Source: a virus
Virus record (IMG/VR): IMGVR_UViG_3300022208_000016
Coordinates: 1-36,762 of that record
DNA length: 36,762 bases
Strand: one strand, 5' to 3'
Shown: one piece after another, positions 6,834-12,102 of the stretch
How the letters are laid out: each line of letters starts with the position of its first letter
How positions within the stretch are numbered: the stretch's first letter is position 1
The notes under the pieces: generated by a model
What the model saw: the letters and a program-made list of their open reading frames with translations, nothing else
What the model was told of the DNA's origin: nothing
The model's database searches: none
Position numbers and translations under genes: made by a program

Positions 6834-7199
6834 TTAACTTTTGTCAATAGTTTTTTCCCAACCCCACGAGCGATTAAAAAGCTTGTCAAGGGCTTTCTTC
6901 GCTGTCTCTGGTATCTCGGCCCTCTCAGGGAGTTTTATGCCCTCTGCGTTCATTTGACGGCGTTTGGCGGCCTCTTCTGCCAGCCTCATGGACTTCTTTT
7001 CGTTAATATGGCGTTTGATATTAGCTAAATTGATCTTATCATCCCCGTTAGCTAGTTGCTTAAAGGCATAATAGAGATCTCCGTCCACCTCGTTTTTCAA
7101 CTCATGGTATAGTATCCCTCCCTCTTTTTCTGGAATAGGGTAAGCCTGTTGACAAGCCCGTGCTTTACTTAGTATGCGGAAAAACTCTTCCTTCTTCAT
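6834..7199 (-). CDS. Hypothetical protein next to replication initiator
   Basis: A 121-residue helical, charged protein; start ATG 7199 with GGGAGGGATA upstream. The middle (YHELKNEVDGDLYYAFKQLANGDDKINLANIKRHI) resembles the helical N-terminal layout of phage helicase-loader or loader-inhibitor proteins such as SPP1 G39P, where a similar segment precedes a variable tail. That similarity is weak and by eye. Position directly downstream of the replication initiator agrees with a helicase-loading or replisome role. No Walker motif is present, so it is not a DnaC/DnaI-type ATPase. Confidence 0.6.
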   Translation of the reverse strand: MKKEEFFRILSKARACQQAYPIPEKEGGILYHELKNEVDGDLYYAFKQLANGDDKINLANIKRHINEKKSMRLAEEAAKRRQMNAEGIKLPERAEIPETAKKALDKLFNRSWGWEKTIDKS

Positions 7200-7255
7200 T
7201 ATCCCTCCCATATCTCCCTTGTAAGCGGCTTACCTATGGTCTGGTTATTGCTCAT
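7199..7255 (-). CDS. Possible 18-aa coupling ORF
   Basis: ATG 7255 overlaps the stop of the replication initiator (ATGA) and its TAA overlaps the ATG of the next gene (TAATG). It encodes MSNNQTIGKPLTREIWEG and its 3' end contains the next gene's Shine-Dalgarno. The exact double coupling suggests it is translated, perhaps only to carry ribosomes onward. It could also be a remnant of a longer gene. Confidence 0.3.
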   Translation of the reverse strand: MSNNQTIGKPLTREIWEG

Positions 7256-7869
7256 AGATATTCCCCCCTCTGTTTATTATTTTGCTCCCATGTCCGCACA
7301 CAAGCCTTCCAATCTTTTATCTTTGTATTCCCTCGTTTCCAGCCCGTAGTCTCGTAGTGATTAACAAAGGCTTGAGCGTTTATACCGTTGTCCCTTTCCT
7401 CGCAGTAAACAGAGACTTCTTCAACTGTAGGAGGGATAAATCTATTAGTATTCTTTTCATTCTTTACATTCTTATCATTCTTGTTAGTGTAACGTCTGCT
7501 GCTTTTCTGCTGCTTTTCTGCTGCAACGTCTGGTGTAACGTCTCCCTGATAGATGTTGTAATTAAGTATTGTAATCAGGGAACTTACATTGTTATTCTGC
7601 TGTAACAAAAAACCGTCTTTTTCGAGGTCGTTTATAAACCTTTTTATTTTAGGTCTTGACCACCCCCAACGCTCTGAAAGTTTGATCTGTGACCACCCCA
7701 CTTGCCCCCTTGAAACATTCAGATGGTTCCCGCGCTTATAGATAAACCCGTCCTTATGGTTTGCGAGCATGAGTAGGTCTACCATAGCCTGTCCTTTTGT
7801 AAATGGCTCCGCTTTCCATAGCTCATTATCCATTAGTTTTCTGTGCAACTTAATCCAGCCCCTATCCAT
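7252..7869 (-). CDS. Phage replication initiator / replisome organiser (lambda O/DnaD-like)
   Basis: A 205-residue protein. The N-terminal half is a winged-helix domain typical of phage replisome organisers: GWIKLHRKLMDNELWK, then GQVGWSQIKLSERWGWSRPKIKRFINDLEKDGFL. A low-complexity linker rich in Lys/Asn (NKNDKNVKNEKN) follows. The C-terminal segment PTVEEVSVYCEERDNGINAQAFVNHYE through GWKRGNTKIKDWKACVRTW matches the helical tail that recruits the helicase or loader. The linker DNA contains ordered direct repeats that may be the origin. SSB and recombination genes lie upstream. No strong Shine-Dalgarno beyond GGAG at 13 bases. Confidence 0.85.
   Translation of the reverse strand: MDRGWIKLHRKLMDNELWKAEPFTKGQAMVDLLMLANHKDGFIYKRGNHLNVSRGQVGWSQIKLSERWGWSRPKIKRFINDLEKDGFLLQQNNNVSSLITILNYNIYQGDVTPDVAAEKQQKSSRRYTNKNDKNVKNEKNTNRFIPPTVEEVSVYCEERDNGINAQAFVNHYETTGWKRGNTKIKDWKACVRTWEQNNKQRGEYL
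7447..7543. other. Candidate replication origin: repeats inside the initiator gene
   Basis: Within the initiator gene (minus-strand sense) are three copies of an 11-mer like AGACGTTACAC (7533-7543, 7521-7531 with two changes, 7487-7497). Between them are two tandem 11-mers AGAAAAGCAGC (7498-7519), then four exactly 9-nt-spaced AAGAAT units (7450-7482) in an AT-rich run. Clustered iterons beside an AT-rich stretch inside the initiator gene is the design of lambda ori in gene O. The codon-aligned repeats could instead reflect a simple low-complexity linker. Confidence 0.5.
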
Positions 7870-7903
7870 TAATAGGCGGCTCCGGTAGTGGCATCCAGTT
7901 CAT
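7862..7903 (-). pseudogene. 13-codon DUF551-like C-terminal remnant
   Basis: ATG 7903, after GGGGGGATTAA, encodes MNWMPLPEPPING and stops. NWMPLPEPP is the usual last block of DUF551 proteins; the complete member here (2366-2536) ends HWASLEPPEQ. It lies between SSB and the initiator and overlaps the initiator start. Most likely a deletion remnant that kept a ribosome site, possibly now helping translation of the initiator. Confidence 0.4.
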
Positions 7904-7913
7904 TTAATCCCCC

Positions 7914-8273
7914 CTAAAAAGGTTCTATGTCTGTATGTTCCTGCGGTATTTCTTCCTTTTTGCCAAGGAACTTAACCTCTTCAGCTATGACCTCTGTCTT
8001 GTATCTCTTCTGTCCGTCTTGTTCCCATGACCTTGTTTCAATGCGGCCCATGGCAAATACAGGAGACCCTTTCGAAAGGTACGGGGTAAGATTCTCAGCC
8101 CGTTTACCCCATACCACAACCCCTATGTACTCCGCTTTATCTGTCCACTCGTCACCGTTCTTTACCCTGTAGTTACAAGCAACGGTCATGTTAAGTACGG
8201 CTGTGCCCTGTCCAGTGTATCTCAGCTCTGGGTCTCTTGTTAGATTCCCTGCTACTATAGCTTTGTTAATCAT
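7914..8273 (-). CDS. ssb: Single-stranded DNA-binding protein
   Basis: A 119-residue SSB with the OB-fold pattern: MINKAIVAGNLTRDPELRYT, AVLNMTVACN, EWTDKAEYIGVVVWGKRAENL, YLSKGSPVFAMGRIETRSWE, and a final strand YKTEVIAEEVKFLG. It is shorter than host SSB because the linker is minimal; the acidic tip DIEPF keeps the terminal Pro-Phe used to bind partner proteins. It coats ssDNA during phage replication and annealing. Start overlaps the ERF stop; Shine-Dalgarno GGGAGGT. Confidence 0.96.
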   Translation of the reverse strand: MINKAIVAGNLTRDPELRYTGQGTAVLNMTVACNYRVKNGDEWTDKAEYIGVVVWGKRAENLTPYLSKGSPVFAMGRIETRSWEQDGQKRYKTEVIAEEVKFLGKKEEIPQEHTDIEPF

Positions 8274-8895
8274 TGTTAAAACCTCCCTTTATCTCTTCTA
8301 TCCTTGCAAGGATGTCCGTTTTATCTTTTTCTGGCATACCTAGTATTTTACCCCTGTTTGCTTTGTACCACTTTTCTAGCTCTGCAAGTTTCCCATTGTC
8401 TTCAATTTCTTGCAGTTCGATCATGAATTTATCACGTAAGGCTGGGTCGTTATTACCCTTAACCGCCCCGCCACTCATATCAGGCGATTCCGCGTCCGGG
8501 TCTAACTCTCCTGTTGGGATTGAGAATGTCTGGAAAAATGCGTACTTATGAGCGTTTGAAAGGCTTTTAGCTGCGGCCTTATCGCCCATATCCGCGCCCT
8601 CTCCGATTGATCTAACAGTAACCTTACTCCCATCGCTTGCCATAAAATCGTATTCCACTGTTGATAAAACGTGCTGCATAGTCTTACCATGAGCCGTCTT
8701 ATACTCGCTCCTCTGGCAGTCAATAACCCTCATCAAGGTAAATACTTGATACTCTGCCAGTAAGGGGTGTAATGTATTATATACATCATCAATCCCTCGG
8801 AAGTTGAAACGCTGGTCTTTGTTCTGTTGCGCCTTTGTTATAGCAGTAACTCTACCCATGATGTTAGCCATCGCCTGATAAATCTTGTCGCTCAT
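8266..8895 (-). CDS. erf: ERF-family single-strand annealing protein
   Basis: 209 residues. The N-terminal block FNFRGIDDVYNTLHPLLAEY and the core GEGADMGDKAAAKSLSNAHKYAFFQTFSIPT are the hallmark of the ERF superfamily (P22 Erf and relatives). These ring-forming recombinases anneal complementary strands, circularising or recombining phage DNA. Lys/Asp-rich tail. Operon order nuclease - ERF - SSB is a standard phage recombination module. ATGA-coupled to the nuclease gene. Confidence 0.95.
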   Translation of the reverse strand: MSDKIYQAMANIMGRVTAITKAQQNKDQRFNFRGIDDVYNTLHPLLAEYQVFTLMRVIDCQRSEYKTAHGKTMQHVLSTVEYDFMASDGSKVTVRSIGEGADMGDKAAAKSLSNAHKYAFFQTFSIPTGELDPDAESPDMSGGAVKGNNDPALRDKFMIELQEIEDNGKLAELEKWYKANRGKILGMPEKDKTDILARIEEIKGGFNND

Positions 8896-9665
8896 ATCGC
8901 CCCCTTATAGTTTTTCAGGAAGTCTATCCTGACGCCTTTTTTGGCATGATCCAAGTAAAACACGCTTCTGCGGCAAAGGAAGCTCACATAATCCATATGC
9001 ATCGTACTGGTATAATCCTTGAAATAAGGTATACCAGACTCCTTATCAAGCCTTAAAACGCCTGTCCCTACAACATCTTCATTCCCGTCTGCATTGGCGT
9101 ATGCATTCACTTGCAGCGGCATTTCAGGCTCATAAAACGCCTTGCTAGTCTTTAGGTCGATTATGTATACACATTCCCTCCCAAGGTTTTCCCCTGCGTC
9201 TTTCCATGTGGGTGTTACTTTAACTTTCAGATCCTGAGTGCCAGCCCAAAAGTTAAGCTCAGAATATACAGATTTCTCAACTGATATGACCTCTACATTG
9301 TTATCAACAAACCAATTAATTGCGGCATGATATGGCTTGTCAATGTCTGCTGGCACATCATGAGCCTCATTCCTTAACCAATGCTCTATTGCTTCGTGCG
9401 TCCTGGAGCCTATATCAAGAGCCTTCTTTGACACGCTCCTAAACTCTTTCTTGCCTTGTTCATAAAGCTTAAATAGAGTTTCCCTGCGCCTCTCCTCGTC
9501 TTCTATGGCGGCTGCTATTACAAGAATGTCAGTGTTCTCTTGAAGCCACTGTTCGAAACAATTGACAGCCCAATGCAGAAGGGGTGCGCTTTTATCGCTT
9601 GTGGCCCCCAGTATGGTTGTGACTGACGCGAACTCATAGTCTTTGAATGGATAGTATCGGCTCAA
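8892..9665 (-). CDS. PD-(D/E)XK nuclease, RecB/Cas4-like exonuclease
   Basis: 257 residues. Motifs in order: GSRTHEAIEHW (His90), VEKSVYSE (Glu130), FWAGTQDL (Asp145), YIIDLKTSK (Asp170-x-Lys172) and LQVNAYA (Gln185), the catalytic set of the RecB nuclease family. There is no Cys cluster for an Fe-S site as in Cas4. Directly upstream of ERF, it most likely resects DNA ends for annealing. The start appears to be TTG 9665 behind GGGAG, as no ATG or GTG is nearby; that may lower its expression. Confidence 0.88.
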   Translation of the reverse strand: MSRYYPFKDYEFASVTTILGATSDKSAPLLHWAVNCFEQWLQENTDILVIAAAIEDEERRRETLFKLYEQGKKEFRSVSKKALDIGSRTHEAIEHWLRNEAHDVPADIDKPYHAAINWFVDNNVEVISVEKSVYSELNFWAGTQDLKVKVTPTWKDAGENLGRECVYIIDLKTSKAFYEPEMPLQVNAYANADGNEDVVGTGVLRLDKESGIPYFKDYTSTMHMDYVSFLCRRSVFYLDHAKKGVRIDFLKNYKGAI

Positions 9666-9673
9666 GCGGCTCC

Positions 9674-9862
9674 CTACCTATGTCTCTCATTAAGATAATT
9701 AGCTAGATCGGGCCTTGCAAGTGTGCCATACTCTGTCCAAACTAATATACATTCGCGCCTGCCATAAAATAGCGGCCTATGGCTTTCGCGCTTCCGCTTT
9801 ACTTCCTCTTTGTCTTTTGAAGAGAAACTAGCTCCGCACTTTTCACAATAAAAGCTATACAT
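9674..9862 (-). CDS. Small zinc-finger-like protein, 62 aa
   Basis: Start ATG 9862 is preceded by GGGAGGA and a hairpin. It opens MYSFYCEKCGASFSSKDKEEVKRKRESHRP, a CxxC followed by a His-containing helix, which resembles a C2H2/C2HC-like finger with the second ligand pair partly missing. The remainder has a Trp/Tyr block and ends LNERHR. It may bind nucleic acid or be a structural domain. Overlaps the upstream gene by 8 nt. Confidence 0.55.
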   Translation of the reverse strand: MYSFYCEKCGASFSSKDKEEVKRKRESHRPLFYGRRECILVWTEYGTLARPDLANYLNERHR

Positions 9863-10247
9863 GATCCTCCCTTTCTCCCCCGAAGGGGGATACCCTTTCA
9901 AAATCAACACTCTCGGAATAGTAACCATTTGACGAACCATACCACCTTATAGTTACATGCCCTTTTATTGTTGCAAAGTTGTAAAAAGTCCATGTCCAGC
10001 TCTCTGGATATTCCTCTATTGACGGGCGATCTACATTATTGTCTTCGGATGCTTTTATTATTGGAGCACCGATAAGGTCAGACAACCTGCCAACTATATC
10101 TTCGATATACACGTCTTCGCAACAATCTTGACAATGGAACATCTTATATTTTTCACCTGAATCTGTCGTGAAAGTTAGTGCATCATCCCCAACTTTGCCC
10201 GTGATATTGACTAGTGTCTTACCTATTAAATCTTCTACTTTCCCCAT
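9855..10247 (-). CDS. DUF7448-like phage protein, 130 aa
   Basis: Start ATG 10247 (GGGAGGA upstream); a longer in-frame start would run through the leader hairpin. The segment FHCQDCCEDVYIEDIVGRLSDLIGAPI, followed by ESWTWTFYNFATIKGHVTIRWYGSSNGYYSE, is a conserved phage protein pattern that I associate with DUF7448; the function is unknown. The Cys trio could bind metal. Its tail codons are overlapped by the hairpin of the next gene. Confidence 0.65.
   Translation of the reverse strand: MGKVEDLIGKTLVNITGKVGDDALTFTTDSGEKYKMFHCQDCCEDVYIEDIVGRLSDLIGAPIIKASEDNNVDRPSIEEYPESWTWTFYNFATIKGHVTIRWYGSSNGYYSESVDFERVSPFGGEREDHV
9865..9890 (-). promoter_or_regulatory. Hairpin plus Shine-Dalgarno module before the 9862 start
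   Basis: On the minus strand a 6-bp stem TCCCCC/GGGGGA (9876-9890) is followed directly by AGAAAGGGAGGA, which ends three bases before the ATG. The same 12-mer after a similar hairpin precedes the 10247 gene. It lies inside the coding end of that gene. It could mask or expose the ribosome site, or be an RNA-processing site. Confidence 0.45.
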
Positions 10248-10249
10248 AA

Positions 10250-10276
10250 TTCCTCCCTTTCTACCCCCAGAGGGGT
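10250..10276 (-). promoter_or_regulatory. Hairpin plus Shine-Dalgarno module before the 10247 start
   Basis: Stem ACCCC/GGGGT (10263-10276) with a short loop, followed by the same AGAAAGGGAGGA 12-mer (10250-10261) found before the 9862 start. No U-run follows, so it is not an intrinsic terminator. Confidence 0.45.
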
Positions 10277-10440
10277 GGGGCTGGCTCGGCATCCCGAATC
10301 GCCTACTCGCTTCACCCGTTTAAGCGGATACAATGTCTTGCGTCCATTTACTTAACGGTGTCTTGCTTTGGTGGTTCACACCAGCCCCATAACTGGGGCT
10401 TATCGCCCCGTACCCCGCAGCCGAAGCCTTGGGGGTAATT
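10277..10440 (-). other. GC-rich intergenic leader with competing hairpins
   Basis: This 164-base stretch between a tRNA-like RNA and the 10247 gene holds no convincing ORF (longest with ATG about 11 codons). On the minus strand it contains GGGGC-GATAA-GCCCC-AGTTAT-GGGGC, where the central GCCCC can pair with either flank, then GGTG-TGAAC-CACC, and a CGCTT/AAGCG stem. It is probably the untranslated leader left after processing of the upstream RNA; alternating pairing hints at a structural switch, not shown. Confidence 0.4.
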
Positions 10441-10586
10441 TGGCAGAGGCAAGATTCGAACCTGCATGGATGGTAAGCGGGATATGCCTGGGCTTGTTAA
10501 TCACCCGCCGGGCCAGCCGTCTACCGTGCGAACTACCATCCTTATGGAGCTACCCATTTTAGCGTCTACCATTCCGCCACTCTGCC
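10441..10586 (-). ncRNA. Extended tRNA-Leu-like RNA, 146 nt
   Basis: The 5' end GGCAGAG pairs perfectly with CTCTGCC at the 3' end, followed by A73; CCA is not encoded. After TG comes a leucine-type D arm (GCGGAATGGTAGACGC), and before the acceptor a 5-bp T arm with loop TTCGAAT. In place of a normal anticodon arm and variable arm there is a short ATGG/CCAT hairpin and a long arm closed by GGATGGTA/TACCATCC. A normal Leu tRNA is about 85-90 nt. I find no canonical 7-nt anticodon loop in register. It may be a tRNA mimic or degraded tRNA. Confidence 0.6.
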
Positions 10587-10592
10587 TATTTG

Positions 10593-10618
10593 TCCCGGCG
10601 GCAGGGATTTGAACCCTG
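10593..10618 (-). repeat. Duplicate of the 3' 26 nt of the second tRNA-like RNA
   Basis: Identical to 10840-10865 (T-arm half and acceptor 3' strand plus A73). No matching 5' part is attached. Together the two copies bracket the small gene at 10634-10813, as in att-type duplications at tRNA 3' ends. Confidence 0.8.
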
Positions 10619-10633
10619 TCAGACAAACCAGTT

Positions 10634-10813
10634 TTATTTCCCTGAGCACGCTATTCGAACAGAAACACCCACCCCAAATAGATACAGATCGACATTGATT
10701 CCTGCGTCAAATTCAACTTCGAATACTGCCATATGGAACACTTTTGTTAGCCTGTCCATAATCAGACCTGACCAGTCCTCGTGAAACCTGACATACAACG
10801 TTTTCCCTAGCAT
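10634..10813 (-). CDS. Hypothetical protein between tRNA-like repeats, 59 aa
   Basis: ATG 10813 follows AGGAGAAAGG. The 59-residue product begins MLGKTLYVRFHEDWSGLIMD and continues with alternating hydrophobic residues (HMAVFEVEFDAGINVDLYLFGVGVSVRIACSGK), reading as a small all-beta protein with an N-terminal helix. No family recognised. It is bounded on each side by the same 26-nt tRNA 3' sequence, so it may be a minimal mobile or duplicated cassette. Confidence 0.55.
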   Translation of the reverse strand: MLGKTLYVRFHEDWSGLIMDRLTKVFHMAVFEVEFDAGINVDLYLFGVGVSVRIACSGK

Positions 10814-10839
10814 AATATTACCTTTCTCCTTTTTTTATT

Positions 10840-10865
10840 TCCCGGCGGCAGGGATTTGAACCCTG
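10840..10865 (-). repeat. 26-nt repeat, tRNA-like 3' end (original copy)
   Basis: Exact partner of 10593-10618. Flanking bases differ at both ends, so the identity boundary is sharp. Confidence 0.8.
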
Positions 10866-10992
10866 CATGGATAGCACTGAACCCTTGTTAGCAGGCCCCA
10901 GTTTTGTGGTGATAGCTTGGCACCCTGCCATTCAGCATCCACAGGACTATACTATCCTGCCCCTCAGCGTCTACCTATTCCGCCACGCCGGG
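10840..10992 (-). ncRNA. Extended tRNA-Leu-like RNA, 153 nt
   Basis: Acceptor CCCGGCG/CGCCGGG is perfect, with A73 and no encoded CCA. TG plus GCGGAATAGGTAGACGC gives a leucine-type D arm. The T arm has loop TTCAAAT and a stem extendable to 6 bp. Between them are a CAGGA/TCCTG hairpin with an 8-nt loop, where an anticodon arm might sit, and a long arm made of TGGAT/ATCCA and CTGAA/TTCAG. An alternative GGATAG/CTATCC pairing corresponds to the closing helix of the sister RNA at 10441. Its 5' end abuts the stop codon of the upstream gene, so it must be cut from the operon mRNA. Confidence 0.6.
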
Positions 10993-11250
10993 TTAAATCA
11001 TGGCCCCGCATTTGGGGCACGTCTCTAACATATCGCCTCCCTCTGTATAATTAATAACTGGCCTGCAAAACCCGTTACCGCACATCTTACAAGTATATTT
11101 AGGCTCTTGGCTTGCCATGTTGGATGTGTAATGTAAGAAATCCTCACAGCCCAAAATCCTCATAGGTGGGCTGGCAATTGTTGTGTAAACAGCTGTCGAT
11201 GGGTTTTCGCACAATTCGACCATTTTACAGCCATCGCAAGGGTATCTCAT
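10993..11250 (-). CDS. Double zinc-ribbon protein, 85 aa
   Basis: N-terminal CDGCKMVELCEN and a C-terminal ribbon YTCKMCGNGFCRP ... ETCPKCGAMI give two clusters of Cys pairs. The C-terminal four-Cys ribbon is a convincing zinc site. Such small rubredoxin-like proteins often bind nucleic acid or protein partners. TAATG coupling links it to the next upstream gene, which encodes a related ribbon. The stop codon directly touches the 5' end of the tRNA-like RNA. Confidence 0.65.
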   Translation of the reverse strand: MRYPCDGCKMVELCENPSTAVYTTIASPPMRILGCEDFLHYTSNMASQEPKYTCKMCGNGFCRPVINYTEGGDMLETCPKCGAMI

Positions 11251-11447
11251 TAAACCTCCCTGTCATTTATATGCCCATACTCTATGCGGTCTATTTGATG
11301 GCACCCGCATTCAGGGCATGTGCTTATTGTCTGACCGTCCACTGTGCGCTCGTTAGTGTGCTCAAAAGACTCTTCACAGCATCTACACTCCCACCTCTCG
11401 TAATACTTACTCTCTGGTGGGTCAAGGCTCGGATACGGTATCTCCAT
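11250..11447 (-). CDS. Zinc-ribbon protein, 65 aa
   Basis: Start ATG 11447 behind GGGGGG, inside the end of the preceding small gene; a longer in-frame start lacks support. WECRCCEESFEHTNERT followed by STCPECGCHQIDR forms a classic four-Cys ribbon. It resembles the downstream 10993-11250 ribbon, so the two may be paralogues. Early position in the operon fits a regulatory role, unproven. Confidence 0.65.
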   Translation of the reverse strand: MEIPYPSLDPPESKYYERWECRCCEESFEHTNERTVDGQTISTCPECGCHQIDRIEYGHINDREV

Positions 11448-11550
11448 ATTCCCCCCTGATACTATCGACTTCAACAGCGTCCACAAGTTTCCCGTCCTCT
11501 TCAAAGAGTATAATGTACTTACCTTCTACTTTTATTATTTCAGCTTTCAT
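11422..11550 (-). CDS. First gene of the leftward operon, 42 aa
   Basis: ATG 11550 lies about seven bases after the -10 element of the promoter at 11557-11586, so its mRNA would have almost no leader. The product MKAEIIKVEGKYIILFEEDG... is a small beta-rich acidic protein of unknown role. It overlaps the next gene by 26 nt and contains that gene's Shine-Dalgarno. Confidence 0.55.
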   Translation of the reverse strand: MKAEIIKVEGKYIILFEEDGKLVDAVEVDSIRGEYGDTVSEP

Positions 11551-11556
11551 GGTATA

Positions 11557-11586
11557 ATAGTAAACCAAGGGTAGGTGGAAAGTCAA
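11557..11586 (-). promoter_or_regulatory. Sigma70-like promoter of the leftward early operon
   Basis: On the minus strand: TTGACT (-35, 11581-11586), an 18-base spacer, TACTAT (-10, 11557-11562). Predicted transcription start is at or within a few bases of ATG 11550. It lies between the structural-operon terminator and the first early gene, exactly where an early promoter is expected. Confidence 0.75.
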
Positions 11587-11622
11587 CTAAAAAGAATTAA
11601 TGGAGGTATAAGAAAAGCTAAT

Positions 11623-11649
11623 AAAAAAAGGGGACTCCGAAGAGTCCCC
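11623..11649 (-). terminator. Intrinsic terminator of the structural operon
   Basis: Perfect 8-bp stem GGGGACTC/GAGTCCCC with a TTCG tetraloop on the minus strand, followed by seven T. It stops the 25-kb late transcript after the holin gene and insulates the early promoter just downstream. On the plus strand the stem is preceded, not followed, by A residues, so it acts on minus-strand transcripts only. Confidence 0.93.
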
Positions 11650-11664
11650 CTAGTATACTGTAAA

Positions 11665-12102
11665 TTACTTCTTAATTCTATCGACTACATTCGAAATCGC
11701 GTAATACCCAAAGTAAAATGAGACAACCGCGATATTAGCACCAGACCACTTCAAAAAGAAATTATATGTCAACTCCGAGACTCCGGCAAACGATTCCCAA
11801 TGCAGACTCAGCCCTGCAAATAGAATAGAACACCAAGTCAGTAGTATGGCGTTAATGACTATAGCCCATGCCATATACCTACGTGTGATAGACCTTATAG
11901 TGCTCTCGTTTTTAGTGGCCTCAACAAATCCCGCTATTGAGTTTCCAATCTTAATTTTTAACTCAGCACTCTTTAGCCCGAACTCAGCTTTTTCTTGTTC
12001 CGTGTAAAAGAGCGCGTCTATTCCGTTCGCGCCCATCTTTGCGATGTCGGTTATATTTTCTACCGACTTGGTTGAACTTTTAAAAAGGTCGAAGAAGCTC
12101 AT
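11665..12102 (-). CDS. Holin (3TM holin-like)
   Basis: 145 residues; start ATG 12102 in a TAATG overlap with the tail-spike stop. N-terminal amphipathic part SFFDLFKSSTKSVENIT, a charged helical middle (YTEQEKAEFGLKSAELK), then Arg-Arg-Tyr-Met-Ala-Trp and hydrophobic segments at about 81-101 and 119-138. This plan matches the holin family associated with gene-transfer agents and phages (Phage_holin_3 type), which permeabilises the inner membrane at lysis. It is the last late gene, with the amidase two genes upstream. Confidence 0.75.
   Translation of the reverse strand: MSFFDLFKSSTKSVENITDIAKMGANGIDALFYTEQEKAEFGLKSAELKIKIGNSIAGFVEATKNESTIRSITRRYMAWAIVINAILLTWCSILFAGLSLHWESFAGVSELTYNFFLKWSGANIAVVSFYFGYYAISNVVDRIKK

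Noticed and set aside
10441-10586. Ordinary tRNA-Leu with a group I intron
   Set aside because: The extra sequence is only about 60 nt, far too short for a group I intron, and no anticodon stem can be rebuilt by removing a single block.
10594-10618. A third complete tRNA gene
   Set aside because: Only the 3' half is present; the upstream sequence is a coding frame and contains no matching acceptor or D arm.
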